A stretch of 64,000 bases of DNA from the NCBI GenBank assembly GCA_023665425.1, contig JAMPDX010000001.1, positions 411,025 to 475,024 on the forward strand, given 5' to 3'. The translations under genes and the position numbers were made by a program. The stretch comes from Muribaculaceae bacterium. GTDB lineage: Bacteria > Bacteroidota > Bacteroidia > Bacteroidales > Muribaculaceae. A model generated the notes under the pieces. It was not told where the DNA came from. It worked only from the letters and a program-made list of their open reading frames with translations, and ran no database searches. Each line of letters opens with the position of its first letter. The first letter of the stretch is position 1. This document shows positions 18,395 to 26,723 of the stretch, piece after piece.

Positions 18395-19306
18395 ATGTCT
18401 TTAGCCACCATACTTCTGCAGACCATCCCAAATGCCGAAACGATAGATGACGCGGCACAAGATGCCGGCAGTCAGGCTGTTAAACAGATAGAAAGTGTTG
18501 CTTCGTTTGACGCCTTCGACAATATTATAGAGTCATTGATACACTTTGGCTTTAAGCTTGCCATTGCAATAGGCATATTTATACTTGGCAAGTTTATCAT
18601 TAAGCGACTGCACAAGTGGGTTAAGAAGATAATGCTTCATCGCGGCACAGATGCTTCGCTCACTACCTTCATCCTATCGCTGCTGAAGATTACCTTGTAT
18701 TTTGTCCTGATAATCATTGTAATAGGCACAATCGGGATTGAGACAAGTTCTTTTCTCGCTCTCTTCGCCTCTGCCGGAGTGGCCGTAGGTCTTGCTCTGA
18801 GCGGTACATTGCAAAATTTCGCCGGAGGAGTATTAATTCTCCTGCTTAAACCATATAAGGTGGGCGATTATATTGAGGCACAAGGATACACCGGCACAGT
18901 CAAAGAGATACAGATATTCAACACCATAATAAACACCCCTGACAATAAGGCGATTATCATACCGAATGGGGGACTTTCCACATCGAGTATCAACAATTAT
19001 TCGATGGAGCGTCGTCGGCGTCTGGATTGGAATATCGGAGTAGCTTATGGCACTGACATAGATCATGCTCGCAAAGCTATTCTCAACTTATTGGCTGACG
19101 AGCCTTGCCTTGAGAAGACACCGGCACCGGTTGTATATGTCAATGAGCTGGCCGACAGCTCGGTAAATCTTTCAGTGAGGGCATGGGTGTCCAACGATAA
19201 TTATTGGAACATCTTCTTTAAGTATAACGAGTTGTTTTATAAACGTTTACCTGAAGAAGGAATTGAATTTCCTTTCCCCCAGTTAGATGTACACATACAA
19301 AAATAA
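18395..19306 (+). CDS. small-conductance mechanosensitive channel (MscS family)
   Basis: 303 residues. It opens under membrane tension to release solutes during osmotic downshock. Three membrane helices are seen at about 50-70, 90-115 and 118-150; the pore-lining third helix FASAGVAVGLALSGTLQNFAGG has the Gly/Ala spacing of MscS and runs into the beta domain (KPYKVGDYIEAQGYTGTVKE). The C-terminal alpha/beta vestibule follows. There is a longer N-terminal segment (about 45 residues) before the first helix than in E. coli MscS. It sits between a mannosyltransferase and a GH13 gene with gaps of 32 and 10 bases, so likely one transcript. Confidence 0.94.
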   Translation: MSLATILLQTIPNAETIDDAAQDAGSQAVKQIESVASFDAFDNIIESLIHFGFKLAIAIGIFILGKFIIKRLHKWVKKIMLHRGTDASLTTFILSLLKITLYFVLIIIVIGTIGIETSSFLALFASAGVAVGLALSGTLQNFAGGVLILLLKPYKVGDYIEAQGYTGTVKEIQIFNTIINTPDNKAIIIPNGGLSTSSINNYSMERRRRLDWNIGVAYGTDIDHARKAILNLLADEPCLEKTPAPVVYVNELADSSVNLSVRAWVSNDNYWNIFFKYNELFYKRLPEEGIEFPFPQLDVHIQK

Positions 19307-19316
19307 TTGACTTCAA

Positions 19317-21014
19317 ATGGCAGACAGTAAACTCATTATATATCAGATGTTTCCACGATTGCTGACTAATATGAACAGCACGTGTGAGCCCTTCGGCACC
19401 TTGGCTCGCAATGGCTCGGGTAAGATGAACGACATAGACCTCAAGTTGCTCCGCTCTATAAAAGAGCTCGGGTGCAATTGTGTATGGTATACCGGGATTA
19501 TTGAACATGCAACCAAGGAGGCCTACCCCGGCATACCGGCAGATGATCCGCATGTAGTGAAAGGGCAGGCCGGTTCACCCTATGCCATCAAGGACTATTA
19601 TGATATCTCACCGGAGATAGCCGAAGATATACCAAACAGAATGAATGAGTTTACCGCGTTGGTAGACCGTACACATAATGTGGGTCTGAAAGCCATAATT
19701 GACTTTGTCCCCAACCATACAGCCCGCAGATACCACTCCGATGTGGCCCCGCTTGGAGTGAAAGATTTTGGTGTTGACGATGATACCACCAAATTTTTCG
19801 CTCCCAACAATAACTATTATTATCTGACCAACCAGAAGTTCCAACCCCACTTTGATATCGGAGGTTACAACGAATTTCCGGCTAAAGCTACCGGTAATGA
19901 TGCTTATACAGCATTCCCCGGTGAATATGATTGGTATGAGACAGTCAAGCTGAACTACGGCCATGACCCCGGCAATGGTTATCAGCAAAAGGACCCGGTG
20001 CCTGATACATGGGTAAAGATGTTGAGTATCTTGAGGTTTTGGGCTTCAAAAGGAATTGACGGGTTCAGGTGCGATATGGTCTTTATGGTGCCTCTTATTT
20101 TCTGGAACTGGGCCATACCGCAGGTCAAGAAAGATTATCCACACCTCATATTTATAGGTGAGATATATAATGTGGGCCTGTATCGCCCATTTCTGGAGTA
20201 TTGTGGTTTTGATTACCTATATGATAAGGTCAATCTGTATGACTCACTTGTTGGGATAGAGACTCAGGGGTGGAGCGCCGCCAAGTTGACTGACTGTTGG
20301 CAGACAGTGGAGGGCATTGCTCCCCAAATGCTCAACTTCCTCGAGAATCATGACGAGGTTAGGTTTGGCTCAGCAGCTTACGCCGGCGACCCATCGAGGG
20401 TGGTGCCATCTCTCGTAGTCAGCTCCATGTTCAATACCGGCCCCTTTATGATTTATTTTGGACAGGAGTTAGGTGAGTGTGCCACTGACGATGAGGGCTT
20501 TGCCGGTCATAACAATCGTACCACTATATTTGACTTCTGGAGCTATGACACCATGCGGCGATGGTATGATGACGGTAAATGCTCAGTGGCCAAACTCACT
20601 CAAAAAGAGAAATGGCTCAGACAGTTATACTCTAAAGTCTTGCATCTGTGCAACTCCGAGCCGGCTATATATAAGGGTTCATTCTTTGACCTCATGTATG
20701 TCAATCTGCAAAATCCCGACTTCTCGCCTCACAGCCGATTCGCATTCTTGAGACATTATGGCACCGAGACCCTGCTGATAGTAGCCAATTTTGGCAATGA
20801 TGGCTGCCGGTTGAAAATTAACATTCCGAATGATGCTTTTAATATGCTTAACCTCCCGGAGGGACAAGTGTCTTGTAAAGAGATGCTTACAGATACAGAA
20901 CAGGTTAAGACACTGATGCGAGGTATTCCGTTTGAGACCTCAGTGCCTGCTCATGGTGCGGTAATTTGGAAAATTGACCACACAAAGTTTTCAAAACCCG
21001 CCGAAAATTATTAA
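19317..21014 (+). CDS. cytoplasmic GH13 alpha-amylase family protein
   Basis: 565 residues with no signal peptide, hence cytoplasmic. The GH13 regions are DFVPNHTAR (H134), GIDGFRCDMVF (nucleophile D253), FIGEIYNVG (acid/base E282) and FLENHDEVRFG (D346), all catalytic residues intact. The barrel is followed by a short beta domain (TLLIVANFGNDGCRLKINIP). It probably acts on glycogen or imported malto-oligosaccharides, though the exact bond specificity cannot be read. It follows mscS by 10 bases. Its TAA stop (21012-21014) is itself the first part of the -7 box of the prs promoter. Confidence 0.92.
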   Translation: MADSKLIIYQMFPRLLTNMNSTCEPFGTLARNGSGKMNDIDLKLLRSIKELGCNCVWYTGIIEHATKEAYPGIPADDPHVVKGQAGSPYAIKDYYDISPEIAEDIPNRMNEFTALVDRTHNVGLKAIIDFVPNHTARRYHSDVAPLGVKDFGVDDDTTKFFAPNNNYYYLTNQKFQPHFDIGGYNEFPAKATGNDAYTAFPGEYDWYETVKLNYGHDPGNGYQQKDPVPDTWVKMLSILRFWASKGIDGFRCDMVFMVPLIFWNWAIPQVKKDYPHLIFIGEIYNVGLYRPFLEYCGFDYLYDKVNLYDSLVGIETQGWSAAKLTDCWQTVEGIAPQMLNFLENHDEVRFGSAAYAGDPSRVVPSLVVSSMFNTGPFMIYFGQELGECATDDEGFAGHNNRTTIFDFWSYDTMRRWYDDGKCSVAKLTQKEKWLRQLYSKVLHLCNSEPAIYKGSFFDLMYVNLQNPDFSPHSRFAFLRHYGTETLLIVANFGNDGCRLKINIPNDAFNMLNLPEGQVSCKEMLTDTEQVKTLMRGIPFETSVPAHGAVIWKIDHTKFSKPAENY

Positions 21015-21019
21015 CTTTG
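20988..21019 (+). promoter_or_regulatory. promoter of prs, overlapping the GH13 stop codon
   Basis: TTTT (20988-20991), 20 bases, TAACTTTG (21012-21019). The TA of the -7 box is the TAA stop of the preceding gene. Predicted leader about 80 bases. Confidence 0.72.
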
Positions 21020-21105
21020 CATCGATAAAAAGTACTACCACTATTCAGAAACTCTCCTTAGGATTATCATTCTTTAGCTCCTAAATCAAAAATATACCTC
21101 AAACA

Positions 21106-22050
21106 ATGAGCACTAATCTCCACCCCATCAAGGTGTTTGCCGGTACAAAGTCACACTACCTCGGCGAATCAATCTGTAAAGAACTTGGTATTGAACTCGG
21201 TAAGATGAAGACCGAATACTTCGCCGACGGCGAGTTTGAAGTAGGCTTCGAAGAGTCAATACGCGGCGCAGAAGTTTATTTGGTACAGTCCACATTCCCC
21301 ACAGCAGACAACCTCATGGAGTTGCTACTTATGGTAGATGCAGCTAAGCGTGCTTCAGCCAACACAATAGTAGCAGTAATTCCCTACTTCGGTTGGGCAC
21401 GTCAGGACCGCAAGGACAAGCCCAGAGTGTCAATCGCAGCCAAGCTCGTGGCTGACCTGCTGACAGTGGCCGGAGTAGACCGCGTTATCACCATGGACCT
21501 GCATGCAGACCAGATACAGGGCTTCTTTGATGTGCCTGTAGACCACCTCTACGCATCATCCATCTTCATTCCCTATATCCAGAGCCTGCACCTCAAGGAT
21601 ATGGTTATCGCTTCTCCCGACGTGGGTGGCGCCAAGCGTGCCAATTCATACGCCAAATATTTTGATGTGCCTCTGGTGCTTTGCCACAAGCAGCGTGCTA
21701 AAGCCAATGTGGTAGACAAGATGACTGTGATTGGCGACGTGAAAGACAAGAACGTAATCCTCGTTGACGACATTGTGGACACTGCCGGTACTATCACTAA
21801 GGCTGCAGACCTGCTTCTGAGTCAGGGTGCTTCAAGTGTGCGTGCGTTGTGCTCACATGCTGTGATGAGCGACCCCGCAACAGATAGAGTTAATGCCTCA
21901 GGCTTGACAGAGATTATATTCACCAACTCTATCCCCTACGAGCGTCCGGAGTCAAAGGCCACTGTGTTGCCGGTTGCTAAACTGTTTGCCGACACTATCC
22001 GTCGTATTCACAACAACGAGTCTATCTCATCACAATACCTGTTTAAGTAA
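21106..22050 (+). CDS. prs: ribose-phosphate pyrophosphokinase
   Basis: 314 residues, class I length. It makes PRPP from ribose 5-phosphate and ATP for nucleotide, histidine and NAD synthesis. Motifs include YFGWARQDRKDKPRVS (ATP-binding flexible region), TMDLHADQIQGFFDVPVDHL (catalytic/metal), SPDVGGAKRA and the PRPP loop ILVDDIVDTAGTITKAA. It has its own promoter overlapping the upstream gene's stop, and is closed by a terminator at 22074-22104, so it appears monocistronic. Confidence 0.98.
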   Translation: MSTNLHPIKVFAGTKSHYLGESICKELGIELGKMKTEYFADGEFEVGFEESIRGAEVYLVQSTFPTADNLMELLLMVDAAKRASANTIVAVIPYFGWARQDRKDKPRVSIAAKLVADLLTVAGVDRVITMDLHADQIQGFFDVPVDHLYASSIFIPYIQSLHLKDMVIASPDVGGAKRANSYAKYFDVPLVLCHKQRAKANVVDKMTVIGDVKDKNVILVDDIVDTAGTITKAADLLLSQGASSVRALCSHAVMSDPATDRVNASGLTEIIFTNSIPYERPESKATVLPVAKLFADTIRRIHNNESISSQYLFK

Positions 22051-22073
22051 TACCCCCTTTCTACTAAAATACG

Positions 22074-22104
22074 AGGGCAGTCGCGTCATGTGACTGCCCT
22101 TTAT
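22074..22104 (+). terminator. intrinsic terminator after prs
   Basis: Stem AGGGCAGTC/GACTGCCCT (22074-22082 with 22092-22100), one more G-T pair inside, then TTTATATT. Confidence 0.85.
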
Positions 22105-22131
22105 ATTATATGTGGAAAGGAGTCTAAAAAC

Positions 22132-22163
22132 ATTGGTAGATTAAAAAAAATATATTATTTTTG
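22132..22163 (+). promoter_or_regulatory. promoter of the udk-lptB-CPBP-holA operon
   Basis: ATTG (22132-22135), 20 bases, TATTTTTG (22156-22163). The -7 box contains the TTG at 22161, so translation must begin later. Confidence 0.72.
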
Positions 22164-22235
22164 CATCATAATTGGCAGGGCTGCGATATCACTTCGTACA
22201 GTAGGTATATGGTCATGCTACAACTCTCAGACATT

Positions 22236-22847
22236 ATGTTGATTATAGGTATTGCCGGAGGTACCGGCAGCGGCAAGACTACTGTCGTACGCAGAATAAT
22301 AGAATCACTCCCCGCAGACGAAGTGGCTGTGATTTCACAGGATTGTTACTACAAAGACAATCATCACATCCCATTGGAGGTGCGCCTTAAGATGAACTAT
22401 GACGAGCCTGCAGCCATTGAATGGGAGCTATTGGCTAAGCATCTGAATATGTTAAAATCAGGCCAAGAGGTGCAGATGCCTGTCTACGACTTCCTGACAT
22501 GCGCACGCATGCCGGAGACTACTACAGTCAAGCCCCACAAGGTAGTAGTGGTGGAGGGTATACTTGTACTCACAGACCCTACGATACGCAACATGATGGA
22601 TGTCAAGGTGTTTGTTGATGCTGACGCCGATGACCGGCTAATACGTGTCATAACACGCGACTGTGTGGAGCGAGGTCGCACTCCGCAGATGGTGATAGAC
22701 CGATACCAGTCTATGCTCAAGCCTATGCATGAGCTATATATCGAACCCAGCAAAAAATATGCTGACCTGATAGTGCCGCAAGGGGGCCACAATCATGTGG
22801 CCGTAAAATTACTCACAGACTATATCCGGTCCTTAATCATTCAATAA
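22236..22847 (+). CDS. udk: uridine kinase
   Basis: 203 residues from ATG 22236, chosen because relatives start MLIIGIAGGTGSGKTT and because upstream TTG 22161 lies in the promoter; ATG 22209 and 22215 remain possible. It phosphorylates uridine and cytidine in pyrimidine salvage. The P-loop GGTGSGKTT is at residues 8-16, followed by SQDCYYKD, MNYDEPAAIEWELL, MPVYDFLTCARM (base-binding region) and the lid segment TRDCVERGRTPQMVIDRY. It leads a tightly spaced operon: lptB begins 3 bases after its stop. Confidence 0.95.
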   Translation: MLIIGIAGGTGSGKTTVVRRIIESLPADEVAVISQDCYYKDNHHIPLEVRLKMNYDEPAAIEWELLAKHLNMLKSGQEVQMPVYDFLTCARMPETTTVKPHKVVVVEGILVLTDPTIRNMMDVKVFVDADADDRLIRVITRDCVERGRTPQMVIDRYQSMLKPMHELYIEPSKKYADLIVPQGGHNHVAVKLLTDYIRSLIIQ

Positions 22848-22850
22848 GAT

Positions 22851-23774
22851 ATGAGGATATTCGCATTCGGACACAAAGATAAATCATCACAAAAGGATGC
22901 TCTGCAGACAAATCAGGTCGACACCTCTACCGACGAAATAGTTGAAAGTAATGCCGAAGAGGTCGTATTGCAACCTAATGGTGATGAAGTCGTTGTCTCA
23001 GAACAAGAAGTCACAGAGGAGAGTCCTGTCAAGGGAATCTTGCGTACTGAAAACTTGGTGAAGAAATATGGCAAGCGCACCGTCGTAAATCATGTCAATA
23101 TAGAAGTGACACAAGGTGAAATCGTCGGACTGCTGGGGCCTAACGGAGCGGGTAAGACTACCACATTTTATATGACCGTAGGCCTTATCTCGCCCAATGA
23201 GGGTAAAATATTTCTTGACGAAAAGGATATCACTAAGCTTCCGGTCTATAAGCGTGCCAAACGAGGCATTGGTTATCTGGCACAAGAGGCATCCGTCTTT
23301 CGCAAGATGAGTGTGGAAAATAACATCCGCGCCGTGCTTGAGATGACCAACACCTCTAAAGCCTACCAACGAGAGAAACTTGAGAGTTTGATAGCTGAAT
23401 TCAGACTTGAGAAGGTGCGTAAAAATCTTGGTGATCGCTTATCCGGTGGAGAGCGTCGACGCACTGAGATAGCTCGCTGTCTGGCCATTGACCCGAAGTT
23501 TGTAATGCTTGATGAGCCATTTGCCGGTGTTGACCCCATTGCTGTGGAGGATATCCAGCAAATTGTCTACAAACTCAAAGAAAAGAATATTGGTATTCTT
23601 ATCACCGACCACAATGCGCAGGAGACCCTATCAATCACAGACCGCAGTTATCTGCTGTTTGACGGGCGCATCCTCTTCCAAGGCACCAGCGAAGAATTGG
23701 CTGAGAACCCAGAAGTGCGTGAAAAGTATCTTGGCTCAAACTTCGTGTTCAGGCGAAAACACTTTCAAGATTAG
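22851..23774 (+). CDS. lptB: LPS export ABC transporter ATP-binding protein
   Basis: 307 residues. It is the ATPase of LptB2FG. The ABC motifs are Walker [13 protein letters not shown], signature LSGGERRR, Walker [14 protein letters not shown] and switch histidine in ILITDHN. The sequence [20 protein letters not shown] and the short C-terminal part are LptB-like. Ahead of the normal start of the fold ([17 protein letters not shown], about residue 63) lies an acidic, low-complexity extension of about 60 residues that I do not know from other LptB proteins. The start [10 protein letters not shown] at 22851 is 3 bases after udk; an internal start nearer residue 60 is not evident. A permease fragment of the LptF/G family is at the left edge of the window. 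Confidence 0.93.
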   Translation: MRIFAFGHKDKSSQKDALQTNQVDTSTDEIVESNAEEVVLQPNGDEVVVSEQEVTEESPVKGILRTENLVKKYGKRTVVNHVNIEVTQGEIVGLLGPNGAGKTTTFYMTVGLISPNEGKIFLDEKDITKLPVYKRAKRGIGYLAQEASVFRKMSVENNIRAVLEMTNTSKAYQREKLESLIAEFRLEKVRKNLGDRLSGGERRRTEIARCLAIDPKFVMLDEPFAGVDPIAVEDIQQIVYKLKEKNIGILITDHNAQETLSITDRSYLLFDGRILFQGTSEELAENPEVREKYLGSNFVFRRKHFQD

Positions 23775-23779
23775 AGCTT

Positions 23780-24673
23780 ATGACAAACAACTCTAGGGGT
23801 GGGCTGTATAGCACCAACCTTACATATTCCAAGCGATTGCTTCTCATGGTGTGCATCTTTGTCTTTATGATGGCGATGGCATCGTTTGCCTCCATGATAG
23901 CCGGCCTTATAGCGGAGCCGGGCACACGAGCTTTCTTGCTGTGGATTGCTACCTTCCAAAATATTATTGGTTTTGCCGGTACGGCTGTTGTGTGTGCTAT
24001 GTTCCTAAGCAGCAGACCCTTGGAAATGCTTGGAGTGAACCGAGTAGGCACCTGGCTGGCAGTAGGAGGCATTTTGTTGATATACGCCGTGGGGTTGCCA
24101 TTCCTCAATCAGGTGATTTGGTGGAACTCGCAATTACACCTGCCGAATGCCATTCACTCTGTGGAAGAAACCATGCGCCAATGGGAGGAGCAGGCCATAG
24201 TGCAGACTGATACATTGCTCTCTGGCACATCGTTTACTACCTTGATATTAAATGTCTTAGTGATAGGCGTAATAACCGGTATCTGCGAAGAACTCGTATT
24301 CCGCGGAACTTTGCAGCGCATCTTAAGCAGTGGCCCCATCGGTCCGCATCTTGCCATCTGGCTGGCTGCAATTATCTTTAGTATCATGCACTTTCAGTTC
24401 TTCGGATTTTTGCCTCGCGTACTTCTTGGAGCCTTTTTCGGGTATATGTTTTACTGGACCGGCTCAATATGGATGTCAGCCACAGCCCATGCTATTAATA
24501 ACTCTCTGTATGTGATAGTCACATGGTTGTCTCACAACGGTATTAAAATGGCCCATTTCGATACATTCGGTGTGACACATCACGGCTTCCCGGCAGTGGC
24601 TTGCATCAGTCTGTTCCTGGTGCTATTTGTTTTTATAGGTTTGCGTAAATATCTCTTTAAGACTCATGGCTAA
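23780..24673 (+). CDS. CPBP family intramembrane metalloprotease
   Basis: 297 residues with about eight hydrophobic helices. The CPBP (Abi/CAAX protease) motifs are complete: E170, E171 and R175 in ICEELVFRGTLQR, H204 in FSIMHFQFFG, and H237 plus N240/N241 in SATAHAINNS. Family members cleave prenylated or other membrane proteins; the substrate is unknown. It starts 5 bases after lptB and its end overlaps the start of holA by 8 bases, so it belongs to the udk-lptB operon. Confidence 0.92.
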   Translation: MTNNSRGGLYSTNLTYSKRLLLMVCIFVFMMAMASFASMIAGLIAEPGTRAFLLWIATFQNIIGFAGTAVVCAMFLSSRPLEMLGVNRVGTWLAVGGILLIYAVGLPFLNQVIWWNSQLHLPNAIHSVEETMRQWEEQAIVQTDTLLSGTSFTTLILNVLVIGVITGICEELVFRGTLQRILSSGPIGPHLAIWLAAIIFSIMHFQFFGFLPRVLLGAFFGYMFYWTGSIWMSATAHAINNSLYVIVTWLSHNGIKMAHFDTFGVTHHGFPAVACISLFLVLFVFIGLRKYLFKTHG

Positions 24674-25706
24674 AAGCACAGGCAAGACTACCACATATAC
24701 TGATATAATAGCTGACATACGTGCAGGCAAATATGCGCCTGTCTATCTGTTGCAGGGGGAAGAACCTTATTATATAGACAAGATAGTAGAGCTGCTGAGC
24801 GATAGGGTAGTGCCCGAAGCCGATGCTCGTGATTTTGACTTGTATAACTTCTTTGGCGCCGACACAGACATACGTACCGTCATTGACACCGCACGGCAAT
24901 ATCCATTGATGGGTGCTAAGCAGTTAGTGATGCTGCGCGAGGCACAGTCTATGAACAACGGCCGCAACGAGCTTGAAAAGCTGGCCCCATACGCCGGACA
25001 TTCTGTCCCCTCCACGGTGTTAGTCATTACATATAAAAATGAGCCGCTGAAAGCTACAAGCGCTCTGATCAAGGCTATTAAGAGTTCCGGTGGAGTAATT
25101 TTTACAAGCGACAAGGTAAAGGAGTGGCAGCTTGATAAAATAATAGTAGACTATTGCAAAGGGAAGAAGATAAGTATTGATGCCAAATCAGCGCAGATGC
25201 TCAAAGAGTTCATTGGCAATGACCTATCGCGTCTGTTCAGCGAAATAGACAAACTCATTGTAGCTAATGGAAATTCCCCCATCACCCCGGAATGCATTGA
25301 GAAGAATATTGGCATAAGCAAGGACTTCAACAACTTTGAGCTGGTGAACGCATTAGCTGCCAAGGATTATGTCCGGTGTATGCGCATAGTCGATTATTTT
25401 GAGAAGAACCCCAAGCAAAATCCGGTAGTAGTCACCACAGCTATGATGTTTCGCTTCTTCTCCAACCTGATGCTGGCTTATTATGCACCGGACAAGAGCG
25501 AGCATGGTGTGATGGCCCAGTTGGGATTTCACAGCCAGTATCAACTCACAGATATAAAAAAAGGGATGCAGAACTACTCGGCTCGCTCCTGCTTCAACAT
25601 CATACACGAGCTCCGTCTACTTGATTGCCGTAGCAAGGGTATTGGTACTCTTCAGAAAGATTATACTCAGCTTAAGGAATTTATATTCAAGGCCTTCACA
25701 GTGTAA
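24666..25706 (+). CDS. holA: DNA polymerase III subunit delta
   Basis: 346 residues. It is the clamp-loader wrench that opens the beta clamp. The start overlaps the CPBP gene by 8 bases. Recognisable features are APVYLLQGEEPYYIDKI (N-terminal degenerate AAA+ fold), GAKQLVMLREAQSM (clamp-binding side), the middle segment FIGNDLSRLFSEIDKLIV and the helical C-terminal collar (RCMRIVDYFEKNPKQNP, CRSKGIGTLQKDYTQLKEFI). Length and layout match HolA of Bacteroidetes. As usual for delta, no working Walker A is seen. Confidence 0.95.
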   Translation: MAKSTGKTTTYTDIIADIRAGKYAPVYLLQGEEPYYIDKIVELLSDRVVPEADARDFDLYNFFGADTDIRTVIDTARQYPLMGAKQLVMLREAQSMNNGRNELEKLAPYAGHSVPSTVLVITYKNEPLKATSALIKAIKSSGGVIFTSDKVKEWQLDKIIVDYCKGKKISIDAKSAQMLKEFIGNDLSRLFSEIDKLIVANGNSPITPECIEKNIGISKDFNNFELVNALAAKDYVRCMRIVDYFEKNPKQNPVVVTTAMMFRFFSNLMLAYYAPDKSEHGVMAQLGFHSQYQLTDIKKGMQNYSARSCFNIIHELRLLDCRSKGIGTLQKDYTQLKEFIFKAFTV

Positions 25707-25739
25707 TGCCCGGTAGAGCTCAACCAAAATAAGACCGAC

Positions 25740-26537
25740 ATGATATATTATTATTCGGGGACAGGCAATTCAAAATATGCAGCCAAAGAATTAACTGCAA
25801 TGATTGGCGAAAAGACTCCACCGGTATCTATCCCGGAGGTGATTAATTCTACACAGCTCGATCTCTACGAGGGTGAGTATCTCGGATTTGTCTTTCCTAT
25901 CTATGCGTGGGGAGTGCCTCCCATAGTGCTGAAGTTTATAGAGCGACTGCCTCAATCAATCTTTGAAAGGCGATATGTCTGGGCCGTGTGTACCTGCGGA
26001 GATGAGACCGGCAATGCCATGAAGCAGTTCGCCAAAGCCATCAAGCAGGTGAGTGGGAAGTCTCCGCAACTGACCGCCAGCCTTATCATGCCTAATACAT
26101 ATGTGCTTCTCCCCGGTTTTGATGTAGATACTCCCCAAGTAGCAGAGGATAAGCTGAAACGTGCTCCTGATCGACTTAGGGAAATAGCCAAGATGGTCAA
26201 AGAGCGCCCGGAGAATTATACATCGGTGCACACCGGCAGTGTTCCCGCATTGAGAAGCCTTGTGTATCCATTGTTTACGCGCTGGGGGGTGAATAGTGCC
26301 AAATGGCATGTCGGAGATAAATGTATGACATGCGGCAAGTGTGGACAAATATGCCCGGTAGGAAATATTTCATATGATGATAGTGGGCGCCCCATTTGGC
26401 ACGACAACTGTCTGAGCTGTTGTGCATGTTTCCATGGCTGCCCCACACGTGCCATTGACTATGGTAAAGCCACCAAAAATAAGTCTCAATACAGATTAGA
26501 CTCCTTCAATCTGAAAAGCGAAAAACGGGGTAAATAA
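25740..26537 (+). CDS. EFR1-type flavodoxin/ferredoxin fusion protein
   Basis: 265 residues. The N terminus is a flavodoxin-like domain (IYYYSGTGNSKYAAKEL, phosphate-binding loop; GFVFPIYAWGVPPIVLKFI). The C-terminal quarter has two [4Fe-4S] clusters, CMTCGKCGQICP and CLSCCACFHGCP, each in CxxCxxCxxxCP form. Such proteins pass electrons between flavin and iron-sulphur carriers; the partner enzyme is unknown. It lies 33 bases after holA on the same strand. Repeat copy A follows directly downstream. Confidence 0.92.
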   Translation: MIYYYSGTGNSKYAAKELTAMIGEKTPPVSIPEVINSTQLDLYEGEYLGFVFPIYAWGVPPIVLKFIERLPQSIFERRYVWAVCTCGDETGNAMKQFAKAIKQVSGKSPQLTASLIMPNTYVLLPGFDVDTPQVAEDKLKRAPDRLREIAKMVKERPENYTSVHTGSVPALRSLVYPLFTRWGVNSAKWHVGDKCMTCGKCGQICPVGNISYDDSGRPIWHDNCLSCCACFHGCPTRAIDYGKATKNKSQYRLDSFNLKSEKRGK

Positions 26538-26550
26538 TCATGTGTCCGAA

Positions 26551-26672
26551 GGTGTCCGGCAGGACACCGATTTACCGGTAACCCCGTACATACGTGGCGA
26601 AGCCGTGGTTGTGCGGGGTTACTCATGCAAACAAAAATGGTGTCCGCAAGGACACCGATTTACTGCTTGTTA
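26551..26672 (+). repeat. interspersed structured repeat, copy A (variant)
   Basis: This gap holds the shared core of a repeat seen also at 33590-33751 and 59311-59472: a GGTGTCC/GGACACC hairpin, then the long imperfect palindrome AACCCCGTACAT...TTGTGCGGGGTT with a GGC-GAA-GCC tip. In this copy a second GGTGTCC-GCAA-GGACACC hairpin replaces the right-hand module of the other copies, before the common TTTACTGCTTGTTA. It lies between two convergent genes. Confidence 0.85.
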
Positions 26673-26723
26673 TTTTCAATTGTAACCTTTACAGAAATTT
26701 GGAACCTGTGTGACTCGCATCGC

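Noticed and set aside
26551..26672. Paired hairpins as a CRISPR array
   Set aside because: Only two GTGTCC hairpins with no regular spacers; the pattern fits the dispersed repeat family instead.
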